This document shows, piece after piece, positions 36,638 through 49,063 of a stretch of DNA of 64,000 nt. The notes beneath the pieces are model-generated. The model ran no database searches and was not told where the DNA came from. It saw only the letters and a list, made by a program, of their open reading frames with translations. Numbering within the stretch: position 1 is the stretch's first letter; every line of letters begins with the position of its first letter. The translations under genes and the position numbers were made by a program. Source of the DNA: Stenopsyche tienmushanensis (Eukaryota > Arthropoda > Insecta > Trichoptera > Stenopsychidae); NCBI GenBank assembly GCA_008973525.1, contig WACJ01000098.1, forward strand, positions 434,001 to 498,000. Direction: 5' to 3'.

Positions 36638-38258
36638 GTAATGCGATAGAATATGTGTTATAATACACATTTTGATTCTATTAAGACTTGTTTTATGTGA
36701 TGTCGATGATATTCAAAGAAAGTTCATAAGATAACAGCGCGTCGAAAGAAAAACTTTTGTTCATTTTTGCAATAAGTTCGAGAATAATTTTCTTGTTGAT
36801 GTTCTTATTTAAATTCTAACGTGAGCTGTGGAATTTTACGTCTGGATGTCGTGAGCTGTGTAAAAAAATAATCGCAAAGTTTGATCTATGATTATATAGT
36901 CAGATGGCGAAGTTGCGGCTAATTCTGTTTGTGAAGTAGTTAGCATGCAGATCTGGTGGGTAGACTATCTCTTCTGTTCATCTAAGATATTTCGCACCAT
37001 CGAGCAAATGGTAACATGGCAAAACGTACTTAAAATATGGAATTTATGCATAAATGTAATTGTTTTTATATGCGATTTTCTGCAGAATCGCATAAAAAGA
37101 GACTCAATCAGATATGTTTTATGGAATTTTCATGTCATAATGGTTATGTGCTTGTATTTCAAGGACCATTGTCAAAGGGTAAATTGCGTCAAAGTGCCAT
37201 ATCTGTCAGCGCCGAGTCGTTATATTTAATTTGACATCGCATGGCGGATTAGGCCGAAGACAAAGAGTCGATTACATTTTTATAAATCGGCGCTTTTAGT
37301 GCTTTTTAAAGCATTCACATAACAATTAAAGCGACTAATATTGTTCGGATGGGACAATGCGAAGTGAAGAAAGAGGAAAAGCAATTTCAAACTTTGCAGA
37401 CTTTTCGCGTTTGGAAGAAAGTTTAATTTGTAAATGGCTTCCTGCGACCCGCGGAACGCTTTGCAAAGAGAAATCTTCCGACCCATCGAAAAACTTTAGA
37501 GCGCACATTTATAGTAACGGTTGCGTAATGGCATAGCCGAAAAATCAGCAATCCGAACAATGGGGGCCCCATAACGTTCGAAGATCGTCGATGGAGGTTC
37601 GATTGTAGGCGGCGAGATTTACAGCCTCCGGAGCTGGTGGCAGATTCTGCAGAGGCATGCGAGGGGTTGGACCCCACTCAAACCTGTGGGTAAACCTATC
37701 AAAGGGAAATATCCCATTTAGCATTTTATACATTGCCCAGGTATTCTACGTTCGCAACCAACAAACCACCACTTTTATGGCTGTGTATAACAAATTGAAC
37801 GTCACATCTATTACGTTTTATTGTTTCTGGATTTCCTTTCGTGCGAATTATTTAACGCGTTTAGCGCCTCATAAAGCAAATGGCGCTATAAGGAAATTTA
37901 TACAGGTTCCCAACGATTTCCTGATCAAAATCACATTTAATTACGGAATTCGGTCCAATGAAACGAAATTCATGTATGGAAATTTGCTAAGCATCAAGAT
38001 TCACTGACTCGAAGTGCGTGCTTTTTATAGCGTATCCACATGGTGATAAATCTTGGGCGAACTTGGGCGAAACATGTTATGTACGCAAATCTTCTTTGTG
38101 GAAACCACTTAAAACAAGTCTTCTGGAAGTGAAATTTCATAACGCTTAAAAGGCGTAAAATTCCAGGACAGAGTGGGTAACAATTTTTAAAATTTACATT
38201 ACATGCTATAAAAATTTGTGTGGGTGAAAATCAGTTATAAAACATGAAATTAAATATA
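36638..38258. other. No recognised gene
   Basis: Unique sequence. A 116-codon plus-strand frame (37657-38007) is open, with no recognised domain. Confidence 0.5.
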
Positions 38259-38603
38259 TTAGGCTATCCCGAAAGAAATCCATCCATATTTTTCCACATA
38301 AAACGGAATTTTTTCAACTAACTGCACGTTTTCCATTTTCTTATTACAGAAAGTAAACGGTTTTGACTGAATCTATATATCATACTATAATTTTCTATCA
38401 CCCTATTTGTGACCTTAATCGCGTTTGTGTCCTTACTTCAAGTCCTGATCAACAAAAACCAGGATGCAATGCCGAATATGTTCTATACATACGAACCATA
38501 TAATAAGAAAAAATATAGAAATGTTTCCTTCGCCCTGTCAGGACGCAAACTGAACTCAAACGAGAGCATAGGAAAATAATGGATTTCTTTCGGGAGGACC
38601 TAA
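38259..38603. mobile_element. 345-bp Tc1/mariner-type MITE
   Basis: The terminal inverted repeats are 25 bp and match at 22 of 25 positions; each contains TCCCGAAAGAAATCCAT, and the outer five bases are TTAGG and CCTAA. TA stands on both sides as a target duplication. There is no coding frame inside. The layout (TTAGG ends, TA site) is that of a Tc1/mariner superfamily element, but the repeat differs from that of the mariner copies in the window, so it was probably mobilised by another transposase. Confidence 0.88.
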
Positions 38604-38929
38604 TATTTAATGATGATTTTGTAGATTATAAAAACACAAAGCGTTCGATATGGGATGATAAAAGGCTTCGATGGACGTTATTATTGCATAAAAATTGATT
38701 CGAATAAATGAGGTTGGAAATTGATTGTTTAGCGAACGTCAGGGGATGATATTTATTTTACACATGAATAAATACTCTCTATAAAATACAAACCACAATT
38801 TCACGGAACAATGGGATCGATTTCAAAAACGGGAATAGAATGAAGCAAATGTCTATTTATACATTTATATAAAGAAATATGAATGAATTACCAGAACTGT
38901 AAATAGACAAATCTTCAATATATATATAA

Positions 38930-39165
38930 CAATTAATCTCTGTTTGTTTGTATGTGACGCGCTGTTATGCCGTTAATCAGATTGCAATAAACTTCGTTCA
39001 CTTATTGCTAAAGATTGCGCGAGTAAGATAGGTATAGTTTAATATATAAAAATCAATGTTTGTTTGTTCGTATTTAATGCACTTCCATACCATTCATCTG
39101 ATTGCGATAAAACTTTGTCAATTTACTGTTTACACTTACGGGAATAACATAGGCATAGTAAAAAT
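38930..39165. repeat. Two-unit tandem repeat of about 116-120 bp
   Basis: Unit 1 (from about 38933) and unit 2 (from about 39050) share TGTTTGTTTG, AATCxGATTGCxATAAA, ACTT and ATAGGxATAG at matching positions. The spacing is 116 at the start and 120 further in. Such TGTTTGTTTGT-led units are common at the edges of insect transposons, but no family was assigned. Confidence 0.75.
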
Positions 39166-40796
39166 ATCCCTCGTCCTTCACGTGACTGTGACTAAGCTTT
39201 CATGACAGAAAGCATTACAGTCCCATTCTTTCAAATGAGCGTCACCCTTCCTTTATCGAAATAACAGTCACTTTAGGGCGCACGATTCAAATAAGGAAAT
39301 TTCCCTGCCGCATTCCGTATAAGCATTAAATTGAAATTGTTTCATTACGAATTCTCACGATTCCTGTTTTGGCATAGTTGTATTTTTAAATTTAAAACCA
39401 TTTTTTATGGGCATCACAATTTGAATTTATCGTGAAATAAAAGCGAAGCGGTACAATAACACATTGCAAATGGGAAAATTCTAATAAAAAATGCAACGGA
39501 ATGTTTGTTACAGGTCAATTGATATTTTGCCCCAGGGCTGCAACAACGTTCATACAACATAGCATCGTAAAATATCGTACCGACCGCGATAATTTAACTT
39601 TTCAATTAACTCGGTATGAACTCCAAGCTCAATTTGATAATCCGATGACCTGAATATGCAAATGCGGTCTGTCGAAAATTTAATGTAACCATATCAATAT
39701 TGCAAGATGCGGGAATCACTTGTGGATTTTTTCGAAGCGGCTCAAAAATTAATGGGGAATAATTAATAAGCGGAATGAACGACTTCTTTCGATTCGTAGT
39801 TTGGGAGACTTGTGAGCTAGGCTAAAGTGGCGGGTCAGGGGGCCAATTTATAAGCAGCGGCCGCACGCGATCGGGAGGCTTTAAACTTTAACTCCACCCC
39901 ACAACCCATGTAGGGGTAACTGGAAAATTCTATCAGGTTTAAGGAGTGAGGGAGGCGAGGGTGAAAACCGAGCGGGATGCGGTCAGTTATGCCGAGCACG
40001 CCTAGCCGCCTTCTCATATCATCCCTTGTAATTTGTCAAGTTAGCTCTCATAATGGAATACAATTTCGCAAAACAATATTTACAGGCAAATTTCCGAAAG
40101 TTGAAATATTAATATCTTCCACGAGCATGTGTGTCGACGACGAGAAAATTACATTTAGCATGACTCCTCCAAGAATACATAAATAATAAAGTCGTAGTGA
40201 ATCATTTTTGATGGCTTTGAGCGCCAAAATGGCCGTGATGTAAATTTCGATAGGGATATTTCAATGTCTGCTTTTAAGTACGTCAGTACGGCTTAACTGG
40301 ACTTGATGTGAAATCTAACCGCAATAAAGGGTAGTTAGTGGTTTTTAGGTCATTCAAGTGAATTTTGATTGATATACTAAAGCTGACACGAAGTCTGGAA
40401 TATTAATCAATTTGCTCTTTGAATCCGTTTTGAGCTTCAGCAAAGCTGAAAAAAATAATGGCTAGTCAAACAGTAAGCTGCTGGAGCTGACAAATTGAGG
40501 TCCAAATTACAGCTTATATTATACGCATTAAACGAGAGAAGATACTTTTTTAATGCAAAAAGCTTGATAAATTCTAATAAAAAGGATCGTGGTAGGACTA
40601 TAAAAAACGTGTGCAATTTTTATACAATAATTCTCTTTTTATATAAAAGAATAAAACATAGAAGATTTAATTAATATCATAACAAGTTCATAAATTGACA
40701 GTTACAATGTCACATGCCTTCAATACAGAGCGACAAAGATATTCCATTTTCTATACGAAACAATTTAATAAAACTAAGATAAATTTTATCAAAATA
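39166..40796. other. Nothing recognised
   Basis: Unique AT-rich sequence with a GC-richer patch near 39820-40010. Confidence 0.55.
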
Positions 40797-41422
40797 TTAG
40801 GGTGTCCCATAATTTTTTTTCGTTTTCATGTTAAGAAAAAAATAAACAATAATTTGTATTACATCAAAATTGATTGAATAATATATGATCCATTCTGTTC
40901 TATTACATTTCTCCATCTCTCCGGGAGCCTCATAATGCCTTATTGCCAAAATTTCCCAGGTTTTTTGGCAAAATATTGATCAAGGTACATTTTTATATCA
41001 TTTTTTAAAATAAAATTTCTACCACGTAAAGATTTTTTCAATGAAAGAAATAAATAATAATCTGAAGGAGCAATGTCCTGAGAGTATGGAGAAGTAGTTC
41101 ATAATAAACTAACCCCTTCCAGTCACACCAAATGCATACCAAAACTTTTTTTGGATGTTTAGGCCAGGTTTAGCTACAGTTAAAGCTTTTGTACCCTTGA
41201 TCCAAGACCGTTTACGTTGGATATTCTCATAGAGTATCCAACTTTCATCTCCAGTGACAAGTGTCTTCAAAAAAGGTTGGCTATTATGTCGTTGGAGAAG
41301 AAAATCGCATGTTGAAATACGCTGAAGTTTATTTGAATCAGTCAGTTCATGAGGAAGCCACACATCTGAACGATTGATGTAGCACAATTTTGTCAGATGA
41401 TTATGGACGCATGATATTTCGC
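40797..41422 (-). pseudogene. Mariner 3' portion of the same lineage
   Basis: On the minus strand this runs from part of the helix-turn-helix region through YINRSDVWLPHELTDSNK, the first catalytic aspartate (TGDESWILYENIQRKR) and on toward the 3' end. The right inverted repeat (TTAGGGTGTCCCATAA on the plus strand at 40797) has TA beside it. Part of the core is deleted: after FGVTGRG at about 41109 the second-aspartate block is missing, and the sequence resumes in the 3' region. The 5' end is replaced at about 41422 by a family A fragment. Not functional. Confidence 0.88.
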
Positions 41423-41523
41423 ACAAATGTAAACATAAACGATACATTTGAATTTGATTAATTTGAGTGAATCACTGAAAGTCGATCACCTATACGCGAC
41501 TCTACTCATCAAAAACTTAATAA
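41423..41523 (+). mobile_element. Family A fragment, copy 9, joined to a mariner relic
   Basis: The sequence jumps from the A block around GTAAACATAAACGATACA directly to the A end block GAATCACTG...GACTCTACTCATCAAAAA, so the middle of the element is deleted. It abuts the truncated 5' side of the mariner copy at 40797-41422, which suggests one recombined or inserted into the other. Confidence 0.7.
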
Positions 41524-42781
41524 ACGCTCATGAACTTTACTATTTATGGTTGTTGTATGATGGTGATATTTATACAGTGAATGTACTTTATTCGTAGTTA
41601 TAATTTAAAAGTCAGATGGTGGCACAAAAATAATTCAAAGGAGTCGACTCTATTATCGTACACGACAGGGTTCTGCTGTTTATCAAACAATTTCAACCTA
41701 AATTAGAACGCTCAAAATAACAAATACTTGAAAGCTTTCTGACAAGCACTTGGTTCAAAAGATGGATGAGCCAAGCTGGAACATGTTTTGGGAGCACATT
41801 GATGCAAATGAGAGGGCGAAAGGAATGTATGGAATGCCATAAAAAGCTCTCGATATGTGGCTAATTCCCTGTACATACGTGTTTCTAATAATACATTAAA
41901 AAAAAACATAAATTCAAATCTGAGCAGCTTCAGCTCCCCGCGATATTCGAGAGTATTCCAGTTCGCGATGAATAAATTACGGGATCCATTTAGGACATAC
42001 CATCAATTAAAAAGCGAAACGACGTTATTTGTGCGACGACCCAATTCATAATTCGGCGAAACGTGTCCATTACGAATGCTTTCGTATCTGTGCCTAATAA
42101 ATAAGTTCCATAAACACGAGGCTTTTACAAAATAGCGTTAATGACGGTATATCATGGACAGAGGGGCCGTGACATAATAAGTCGTCGGTGTCGGTTTCGT
42201 CAGAGGGGTTGGTGGGCCGGGCACTTAGATACAGGGGTAGTTTGGTATCTACACGTGGCATCTCCACCCATTAAGCAGCGGGACAGGTGTGCCGCCTTGA
42301 TAACGACCCTCAGAGCTGAAGAAACAGCTAAATAGATTTGCTCACGCATTAAGCCGAGGGCAAGCCAACAGAATCATTACGATGGATTAATTTGCTCCTT
42401 CCTGTTTAGCTGTTTGGTGTGTATCACTCCAATATGAGGCATCGGAAAACAACCAATCCCATGGGCACCTAGTCTGATTGATCTATAATTACCTCCTTAA
42501 AAGAGTACAGCGTTGTTTATTTACCACTTAAGAATATTAAACATCAAATTGACGCAATGGGATAGAAAACATTCCCCTGCGTAAACATCGTTATGGCGGC
42601 AGATAATTCTTATAACATACAAATTATACGTAAATGCACGCAATTAATTTTGAAGAACGTCTTTAGCTATATAACATATATTGATGAGTGTCATAAAACC
42701 AAAATGCAGTGACTATATGTTTGCACCCATTTCTACTAAGCTGAATTTAGTTTCAGTTGGTGTTTATTAATTGTATAATAC
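41524..42781. other. Nothing recognised
   Basis: Unique sequence. A G-rich patch at 42160-42320 has no motif. Confidence 0.55.
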
Positions 42782-42965
42782 ATACCGGCATTAAATTAAA
42801 ATCTACAAAGCTGCATTTTTGTTTACAAGCAGTTTATGTTAATTATTGTTAAATAAATGTCGTCTACTTTCGATACAAGATGGCTTAGATTTTGGTAGAC
42901 GTAGCTAAAGTTATAGCGCGGGAACTTGATTGAAGTATAGCAACTTTCATAGTAGCCCTCAATAA
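42782..42965 (+). repeat. Repeat B copy 1
   Basis: This is the first of four copies of a ~170-bp non-coding repeat. Core blocks are GCATTAAATT, ATTATTGTTAAATAAA, CGTCTACTTTCGATACAAG and GTAGACGTAGC. It ends at a 20-bp perfect palindrome. Nature unknown: it has no terminal repeats or frame. Confidence 0.75.
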
Positions 42966-42966
42966 T

Positions 42967-42986
42967 GCATTTTTGGCCAAAAATGC
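42967..42986. repeat. 20-bp perfect palindrome
   Basis: GCATTTTTGGCCAAAAATGC equals its own reverse complement. It sits exactly between repeat B copy 1 and repeat E copy 2. Confidence 0.9.
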
Positions 42987-43267
42987 CGCAAAATACCCTA
43001 AAAGTCCTGAACGAGGAGGAAGTGGCCACTAAGTCTGTGTGTCCAACCGGGCCACTTATCGGGCCGCTGACACTGCGAAAGAGCGCCTCGCGATCGGACG
43101 TTGGGCACTCTGAAACCGGGGAGAGCCTAAACCTAAAAAGCGAAGACCTTGAACGCCTGTGCCTGTGAACTGGGACGTCCTTAAATCTGGAACGACCCAG
43201 GCGGTTCCTAACCGCGGCGAAGAACTTTGAGAGGTGGCGGCCAAAAGTAGATTCGGACCACCACTCT
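42987..43267 (+). repeat. Repeat E copy 2 with short tandem units
   Basis: The first part matches copy 1 (GCGCCTCGCGATCGGACG). The rest contains several loose units built around CCTAAA and GAAC(T)TTGA (for example 43143-43155, 43175-43188 and 43219-43231). Similar units resume after the inserted family A fragment, to about 43480. Confidence 0.6.
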
Positions 43268-43425
43268 ATTGTGTTATATCGACAGTGTTTATTTATTTAT
43301 GTACAAGCTTTATACACACTGCGACGGTCCTGACAGATAAATGGATTTTTACGGATGATAAGTGGCGGACATTTAAGTTTATGATAATTTAAAATTAGCT
43401 CACTACTCAAAGGATTAAAACAAAC
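43268..43425 (-). mobile_element. Family A fragment, copy 10, nested in repeat E
   Basis: This is the left part of family A in reverse orientation (TTATATCGACAGTG, GCGACGGTCCTGACAG, AAATTAGCTCACTACTCAAA). It is flanked on both sides by the short GAACTTTGA-type units of repeat E, so it appears to have inserted into them. Its far end is lost. Confidence 0.75.
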
Positions 43426-43480
43426 ATTAAAAGTCGCCTAGAACTTTGAAAGGCAGAAAAAGACCGGACCGCCCAAAATC

Positions 43481-46400
43481 TTATCCTATCATTAGACTCT
43501 AATGTTTCATTTTTTTAAAGTGTATTTCAAATTGAATTAATATGGACTTTATGGACGTATAACGCTGAAGAAATCCAAACTTTTGTATTTTGGGTGCAAA
43601 AACATAAAAATTGGACAACGGATGATTGAGCGAATCCAATTTAAATTTTTCAAAAAAGAAGAGTTTTTGTTTGCCGAACAAAATCGGAACGTGCTTCAAA
43701 AATGTTCAGTGCCTACAATTAAGCACTGAGGTGGAAATTTGATGGCGCGGGGTTATTTTGGAGATGAAAAGACTGGGAATTTAATACAAATTTACGGAGA
43801 AGTAAATAAAGAAGGTTACTAGAAAATACTCCAAATATATGCTATACCATCAATCCAGCAAAAACAATGGTTATACTATAACTTTTTTCAAGTTTCAAAC
43901 TTATTGTGGGTAGTACGCCTATTTATCCCATTATTAACAATGATGATGACTGTAGTTAATTCAAATTTAAAAATATAGCAATTGTTTAGGTTAATTTAGA
44001 TATTAATTTAATTAATTTTCCTTATATTTAGTCACCCAATTAGGAAGTCCGTTTAGCATTATTAAATCGTACATATGGCCATGAAGTTGTGTCTCTAATT
44101 AAGAAATATTAGATTTAAATTTTGTGGCCTCTGCGTATGTAATTAAATACATAGGCCAGGTGAAAATTAACAGTTAAAGTGGGTTTCCGCAATTAGTGGG
44201 AATAGCGTGGGATGATTTAGTAAAACAACATCAGCCGTATGACTGTTGCGATAAGATAAGCTTTCATGGAAAGCTCCAAGCGAAAGCTTGAATACATCTA
44301 TTTATACATGGCGATAGTTTCAGATCGTATCGTCGAAAAATAAATAAATCAAGACCGAAACAATCTTATTTGTGGAGGATGAAAATATGAGAATATATTA
44401 GATGTTATATTTTTTTAAGTAATATTTTCAACATGTATTTTGTGACCATTAAGATTATTATATGGGGGCGCTTAAAAGCTCGTAAAATAACGTACACCAC
44501 GCACAAAGCTTTAAAGATAGCATATTAATATTTTTCATACAATCAACGAAAAATAATTAGGGGTTGCTATTTTCATAATGAGAGTTTTTATTAGGAACTA
44601 ATTATGAATTATGGTCAGCATTTAGGCACGACTGTAATAAAATTATATTCTTGAGAATTTACCCTACTCTTATAGTATTATTTATTTTCTTACAGGATGA
44701 ATAGCTTGCGAGTAATTAAAAAAGACGATAAATCAAGCACATATTGAATAAAGTGGCCATTGTAACTGTCAAACTGCCGATAACAGTGCATGCATATATA
44801 TGCTAATAAATTTATCCAGACGATATTTTTTAATAAAATGAAAATAATATCCACTTATAATTTGGAACAGCTTATGACCATTAGCAGTACAGATTTGATA
44901 AGGTCATGATTTGGTACACAAGAACCACTGAAAATATAAAAATCTAATATTGGAAAATTAAAAACAGCTTTTAAGAGGAACGGTTTAAAAATCCACATAA
45001 GTCCTAGAGTTAATTCAACTTTAACGACGCCGTATCCTATAATTAAATTCTAAAGACAAGAACAGATGGTATGCTTACTTTTAGAAAATAGTATCTCGAG
45101 CTTCAATAGTGATAACTAATCTTAGAGTTGTACAACTTAAAATGTTGCAAGTCTCGTGCAAGAGTTTTATCTCAGGTTTAAAGTATTTTTACAATACAAA
45201 AGCATACATGAATCTTCTATAATCTGAGAATAATCATTTTACTGAAATTCTAGCTCAAATATGTTGTATCGTGAAGTTCGGCCGTGAAATCAAACGAACC
45301 TAATCACCAAGTCCAATGGCAATTTGGAATAAGTTACAGTCAATTAAGGCCGATTATGTTGTTTTTTATGATATATTATATAAAAATCACGTAAGTGAGT
45401 ACATAATTGGTCCTGGCGCTGCATTAAAAGGGCGTTATTAAAGCGTTTCAACAGCCATTGAAAGCATTCTTTTGCTTTTATCCCGGATCGTGACACAATA
45501 TTGTAAAACATTTTCAACCCTCTATGTTCCCGTTAATGTTGTATAATAGCCCTATTTAAGCTTTCGAACGACGTCAACATTGATTGTTTGCCAGAAGGCA
45601 TTTAGCTTGATATTATGCACTTCAGAGGCTTTTGAGTGCGACGTTACCTCTTTTGTGATGTTGACCTTACTAATGCTATAGTATTTTATTATTTGGCATT
45701 TTAAATACGCAAATATAATATGTATTTTATCATGTTTTGATATGGGGTTGCTTTTTCTTGATGAATCAAAGAGAAATTGGATGAAATTTCAAAAGAAACA
45801 CGGCCTGATTCGGGACTCGAATCAGAGCTGCGATTCATCTAATGGATGACAAATAAAAGAGATTAGGCATTGAAAAAGCAAAAATCGAGTTCATTACGGA
45901 TTTTTCGTGGAAATGGCCTCGATGCCAGTTGGAGAACTGTAAAGGAAATGAGTGGATTCCGAGTATAGAATCAGAACTGCCAATTATCACGCCAATTCTT
46001 TCAAAAGCGTTGGCGTGACTTTAAAATCTTGGTCGTAAAGCATGTGTGAAAGGCAACATGGAAAGGCTCACCCGACCTGATGGCTTCAAGAATACCATTA
46101 ATGAAACCCTTCCTTATTGGGGGCGGTGGGTTTATAATTACCCGAAGGGTCGCCGAGTTTCATATTACAAAACATCCTGTGAAATTGTGGGCGAAGTTAT
46201 TTAAATGCTCCATTGTTACGTTTCACATGTTACAAGGAGGCAGCGAAATGGATATTTCACTCCTATTACACAGGAGATCAATACGTAATGTGATCATTAA
46301 ACTAGAGAAACTTTGATTAACATTTGAGTTCGTATGTGTGCGGGAACATTCAAACTTAGGATAATCCCAGCTATCCTGTGTAAATGTAAATTAAATCTGA

Positions 46401-48178
46401 ATACAGTCATCCCTATGCCGAACTGAGCGGATGCGCTCCCGTGAAAGCTCACTGAATGTTAATTTTGAGTGTGAACAAAGGAGATATCGAGGATTGATAA
46501 ATTAAATTGGTGGCAAGGTCGATTTTGAATAATTAACTTGGGGTAGTTTGAGAATTCAAAACTGTTATCAGCTAAACCGAAACACCAAGAAGCAATAGAA
46601 ATAGTCGTAAAAATGAACTACGATCGCTAGGAAACATAAAATAGTGTAATTTTATACAGCAAGGACAACTATTGTAACTATACAAATTGCTTAATTCAAA
46701 GCATATGGTGAATTTGATTAAAGTAATTTATTTAGAACATTGCAAACGTAATAAGTTTTAAGGCATTTGGAAGCATCTGGATGCTTTAAAAAGTATGCTA
46801 ATAGTCATTATTAAATTACTTCATGGAAAAATAGAGAGAAAAAGGTCAAAATGATCACATTTTATCTGAAAAACTATCGTATACATGTAATAAATTAACA
46901 TGAGGTTACACTTCATGTTAAATTACCGTAGTCCAACTGTATTAATTATTTTAGTATTTATTTTTTTAAAATACAGGAAACTAGGATAAATACAGAAGTC
47001 CAGGATCTAAATCTCTATAACGATGCTTGGTCTTGAATATTTATTGATAAGACTAGAATTAACCTCATGTAAGCGAATCAAAGGCTAAATAATGCCAAAT
47101 ATAATGATCTGATTTTGAAATTGCAATATTTTAATGTATATATAAAAATATTCAGCAGGTGCTCTAAGAAGAGTGCCGACAACCGTATCTTCAATGCTTA
47201 ACCACATACATTTTAGTTCTGTGTGCTTGTTTTTGAGTAATTTAATAAACAACACACATCGTAACACAAAATTGTATCAGATGACATCTGCACACTGTCT
47301 GGAATAAAGTAACTTGTTTCATATTACATAAATATTACATACAGCATTTTCGTTGTAATAAATAACATACTTTGCGCACATACAAATGTTTACTATAGAA
47401 AATATATTTAAAATATATTTCGCCGTCAATTATTTTTGAATACGCAGACTTCAAGCTTATCCCTCAATTTTTTTTACGAATGAGACAAAAGCCCTTTATT
47501 GCAAGGAGCATACGGGACATCTATTTAAGTTTCAAGGTGTTAACACATTCAAGGGTGTATTAAGTTTGCCTTTATTACTGAAAGGGGAATGATCACAAAG
47601 AGGCCGCATGTTGAATATCAAAACCACAACTAAATAGAATCGAAATAAAAATGATGATAAATTTGTCTCGCATTTTTTTTTGTGCTTAATTGAACAACGT
47701 AAAAAATATAAATTATCGTCCGAAAAGCGATTTTTCAGCACTTGATTGAGTGGCTAAAAACTTACATTTTCATAAAGGATAAGTAATCTTATGGAATTAA
47801 TTATGCACGTTAATTCTTCAATTTACTTTCCGCCCTTGTGAATTTTAACAAGACGGTATATTAATCAAGTCGATCATATTTCAAAATAATGAGTCGGGCG
47901 CTTATGTAGCATTTTAAGGGTTATTCAAAACATAAACATCCCCTATAAATATTCGGAATAAGGGGCGACCATTAAGAGGCACATAAAGGCGATTGTTTCG
48001 TGTATAAGATTCCGCATAAAGGTAAGGTGGCACTTCATAAACGCACAACGTATTAAATATATTTTTTATTTGAAAATAATTATAAAGACAACGTCTTAAA
48101 ATTATAATATGAAAGTCACTTTCAGAAATCTTTAAAAAATAATATATGAATGTCTTATATCTACAAGACTAAAACTAT
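43481..48178. other. Longest stretch without any recognised feature
   Basis: About 4.7 kb of AT-rich sequence with no exon, RNA gene or repeat shared with the rest of the window. It could be old intron sequence, or hold conserved non-coding elements that only a comparison would show. Confidence 0.5.
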
Positions 48179-48340
48179 GCTTGTACTTCAATCAAATTTT
48201 TGTGCTACAACTTTAGCAACGTCTATCAAAGTCTTAGCCACCTTCTATCGAAAGTAAACGACGTTAATTTAACAATTATTAACGTAAACTACATGCACAT
48301 AAAAAAGCAGCTTTGTAAATTTTAATTTAATGTCGATATA
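48179..48340 (-). repeat. Repeat B copy 2
   Basis: This is the reverse orientation of the B repeat, recognisable by CTATCGAAAGTAAACGACGT and AACAATTATTAACGTAAAC. A family A copy in the opposite relative orientation lies about 400 bp away. Confidence 0.75.
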
Positions 48341-48735
48341 TACAATTATTTAGGTTTCGAAAATTGTTTTTAATATTCGCAACGTTGAAAGCTTGATAGA
48401 TCGTAACTTTCTTCATTTTGTATACATTCATAAGAACTTTAAAATCTAACCATGTAATTAATTCCTGTTTGATCCTTCTAAATTCCGTCTTTGGTTATTC
48501 GCCAAAAATATTCAGTTTCCACAATTTATAATTTTAGTTGCAAAGCATTAATGAAGCGCTTTTTATTTTAATTCATTTTATTTTTCTTGTCAAACAAACA
48601 GTTGTTTACTTGATGAAAGCTGGTGAATTAAATAAAAAGACCAATCTATTCTTGATTTAAGTACTAAAAACGCGTTTACCGTCCGTCAACACAACGGTAT
48701 GGCCAGTCTGCTATTGAAGCATAATTCGCATTAAT

Positions 48736-49063
48736 TTAACCCTTTGAATAGTGAGCTAATTTTAAATCATCATATACTTAGATACTATATTTGCATGTCC
48801 ACCACTTATCATCCGTACAAAACCACTTATCTATCAGAACCATCGCAGCGTGTATGAAGCTTGTACATAAATAAATAAACACTCTCACACACATACTGCA
48901 CTGCACACAATATTTGGTCATTTATTCAAGCAAACATAAACAATACAATTGAAATTGATTCCATTATACATTCGTCTGTCTCCGAGCTCAATGTCTGTGA
49001 ATGCTTTTTCTGAATCACTGGAATTTGAACACAACTCTGTGTCGTACCTCTTTGAGGGGTTAA
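48736..49063 (+). mobile_element. Family A MITE, copy 11, with intact TTAA ends
   Basis: It starts TTAACCCTTTGAATAGTG and ends CCTCTTTGAGGGGTTAA, giving clear TTAA-CCC and GGG-TTAA termini over 328 bp. The right end matches the left end of the inverted copy at 26132. With that copy it best defines the family ends. No coding frame. Confidence 0.9.

Noticed and set aside
37657..38007. 116-codon plus-strand open frame
   Set aside because: The translation has no domain or compositional signature, and no splice or promoter signal supports it.
45805..45835. GATTCGGGACTCGAATC as a possible tRNA B-box region
   Set aside because: It is a short 6-bp inverted repeat without tRNA features on either side.
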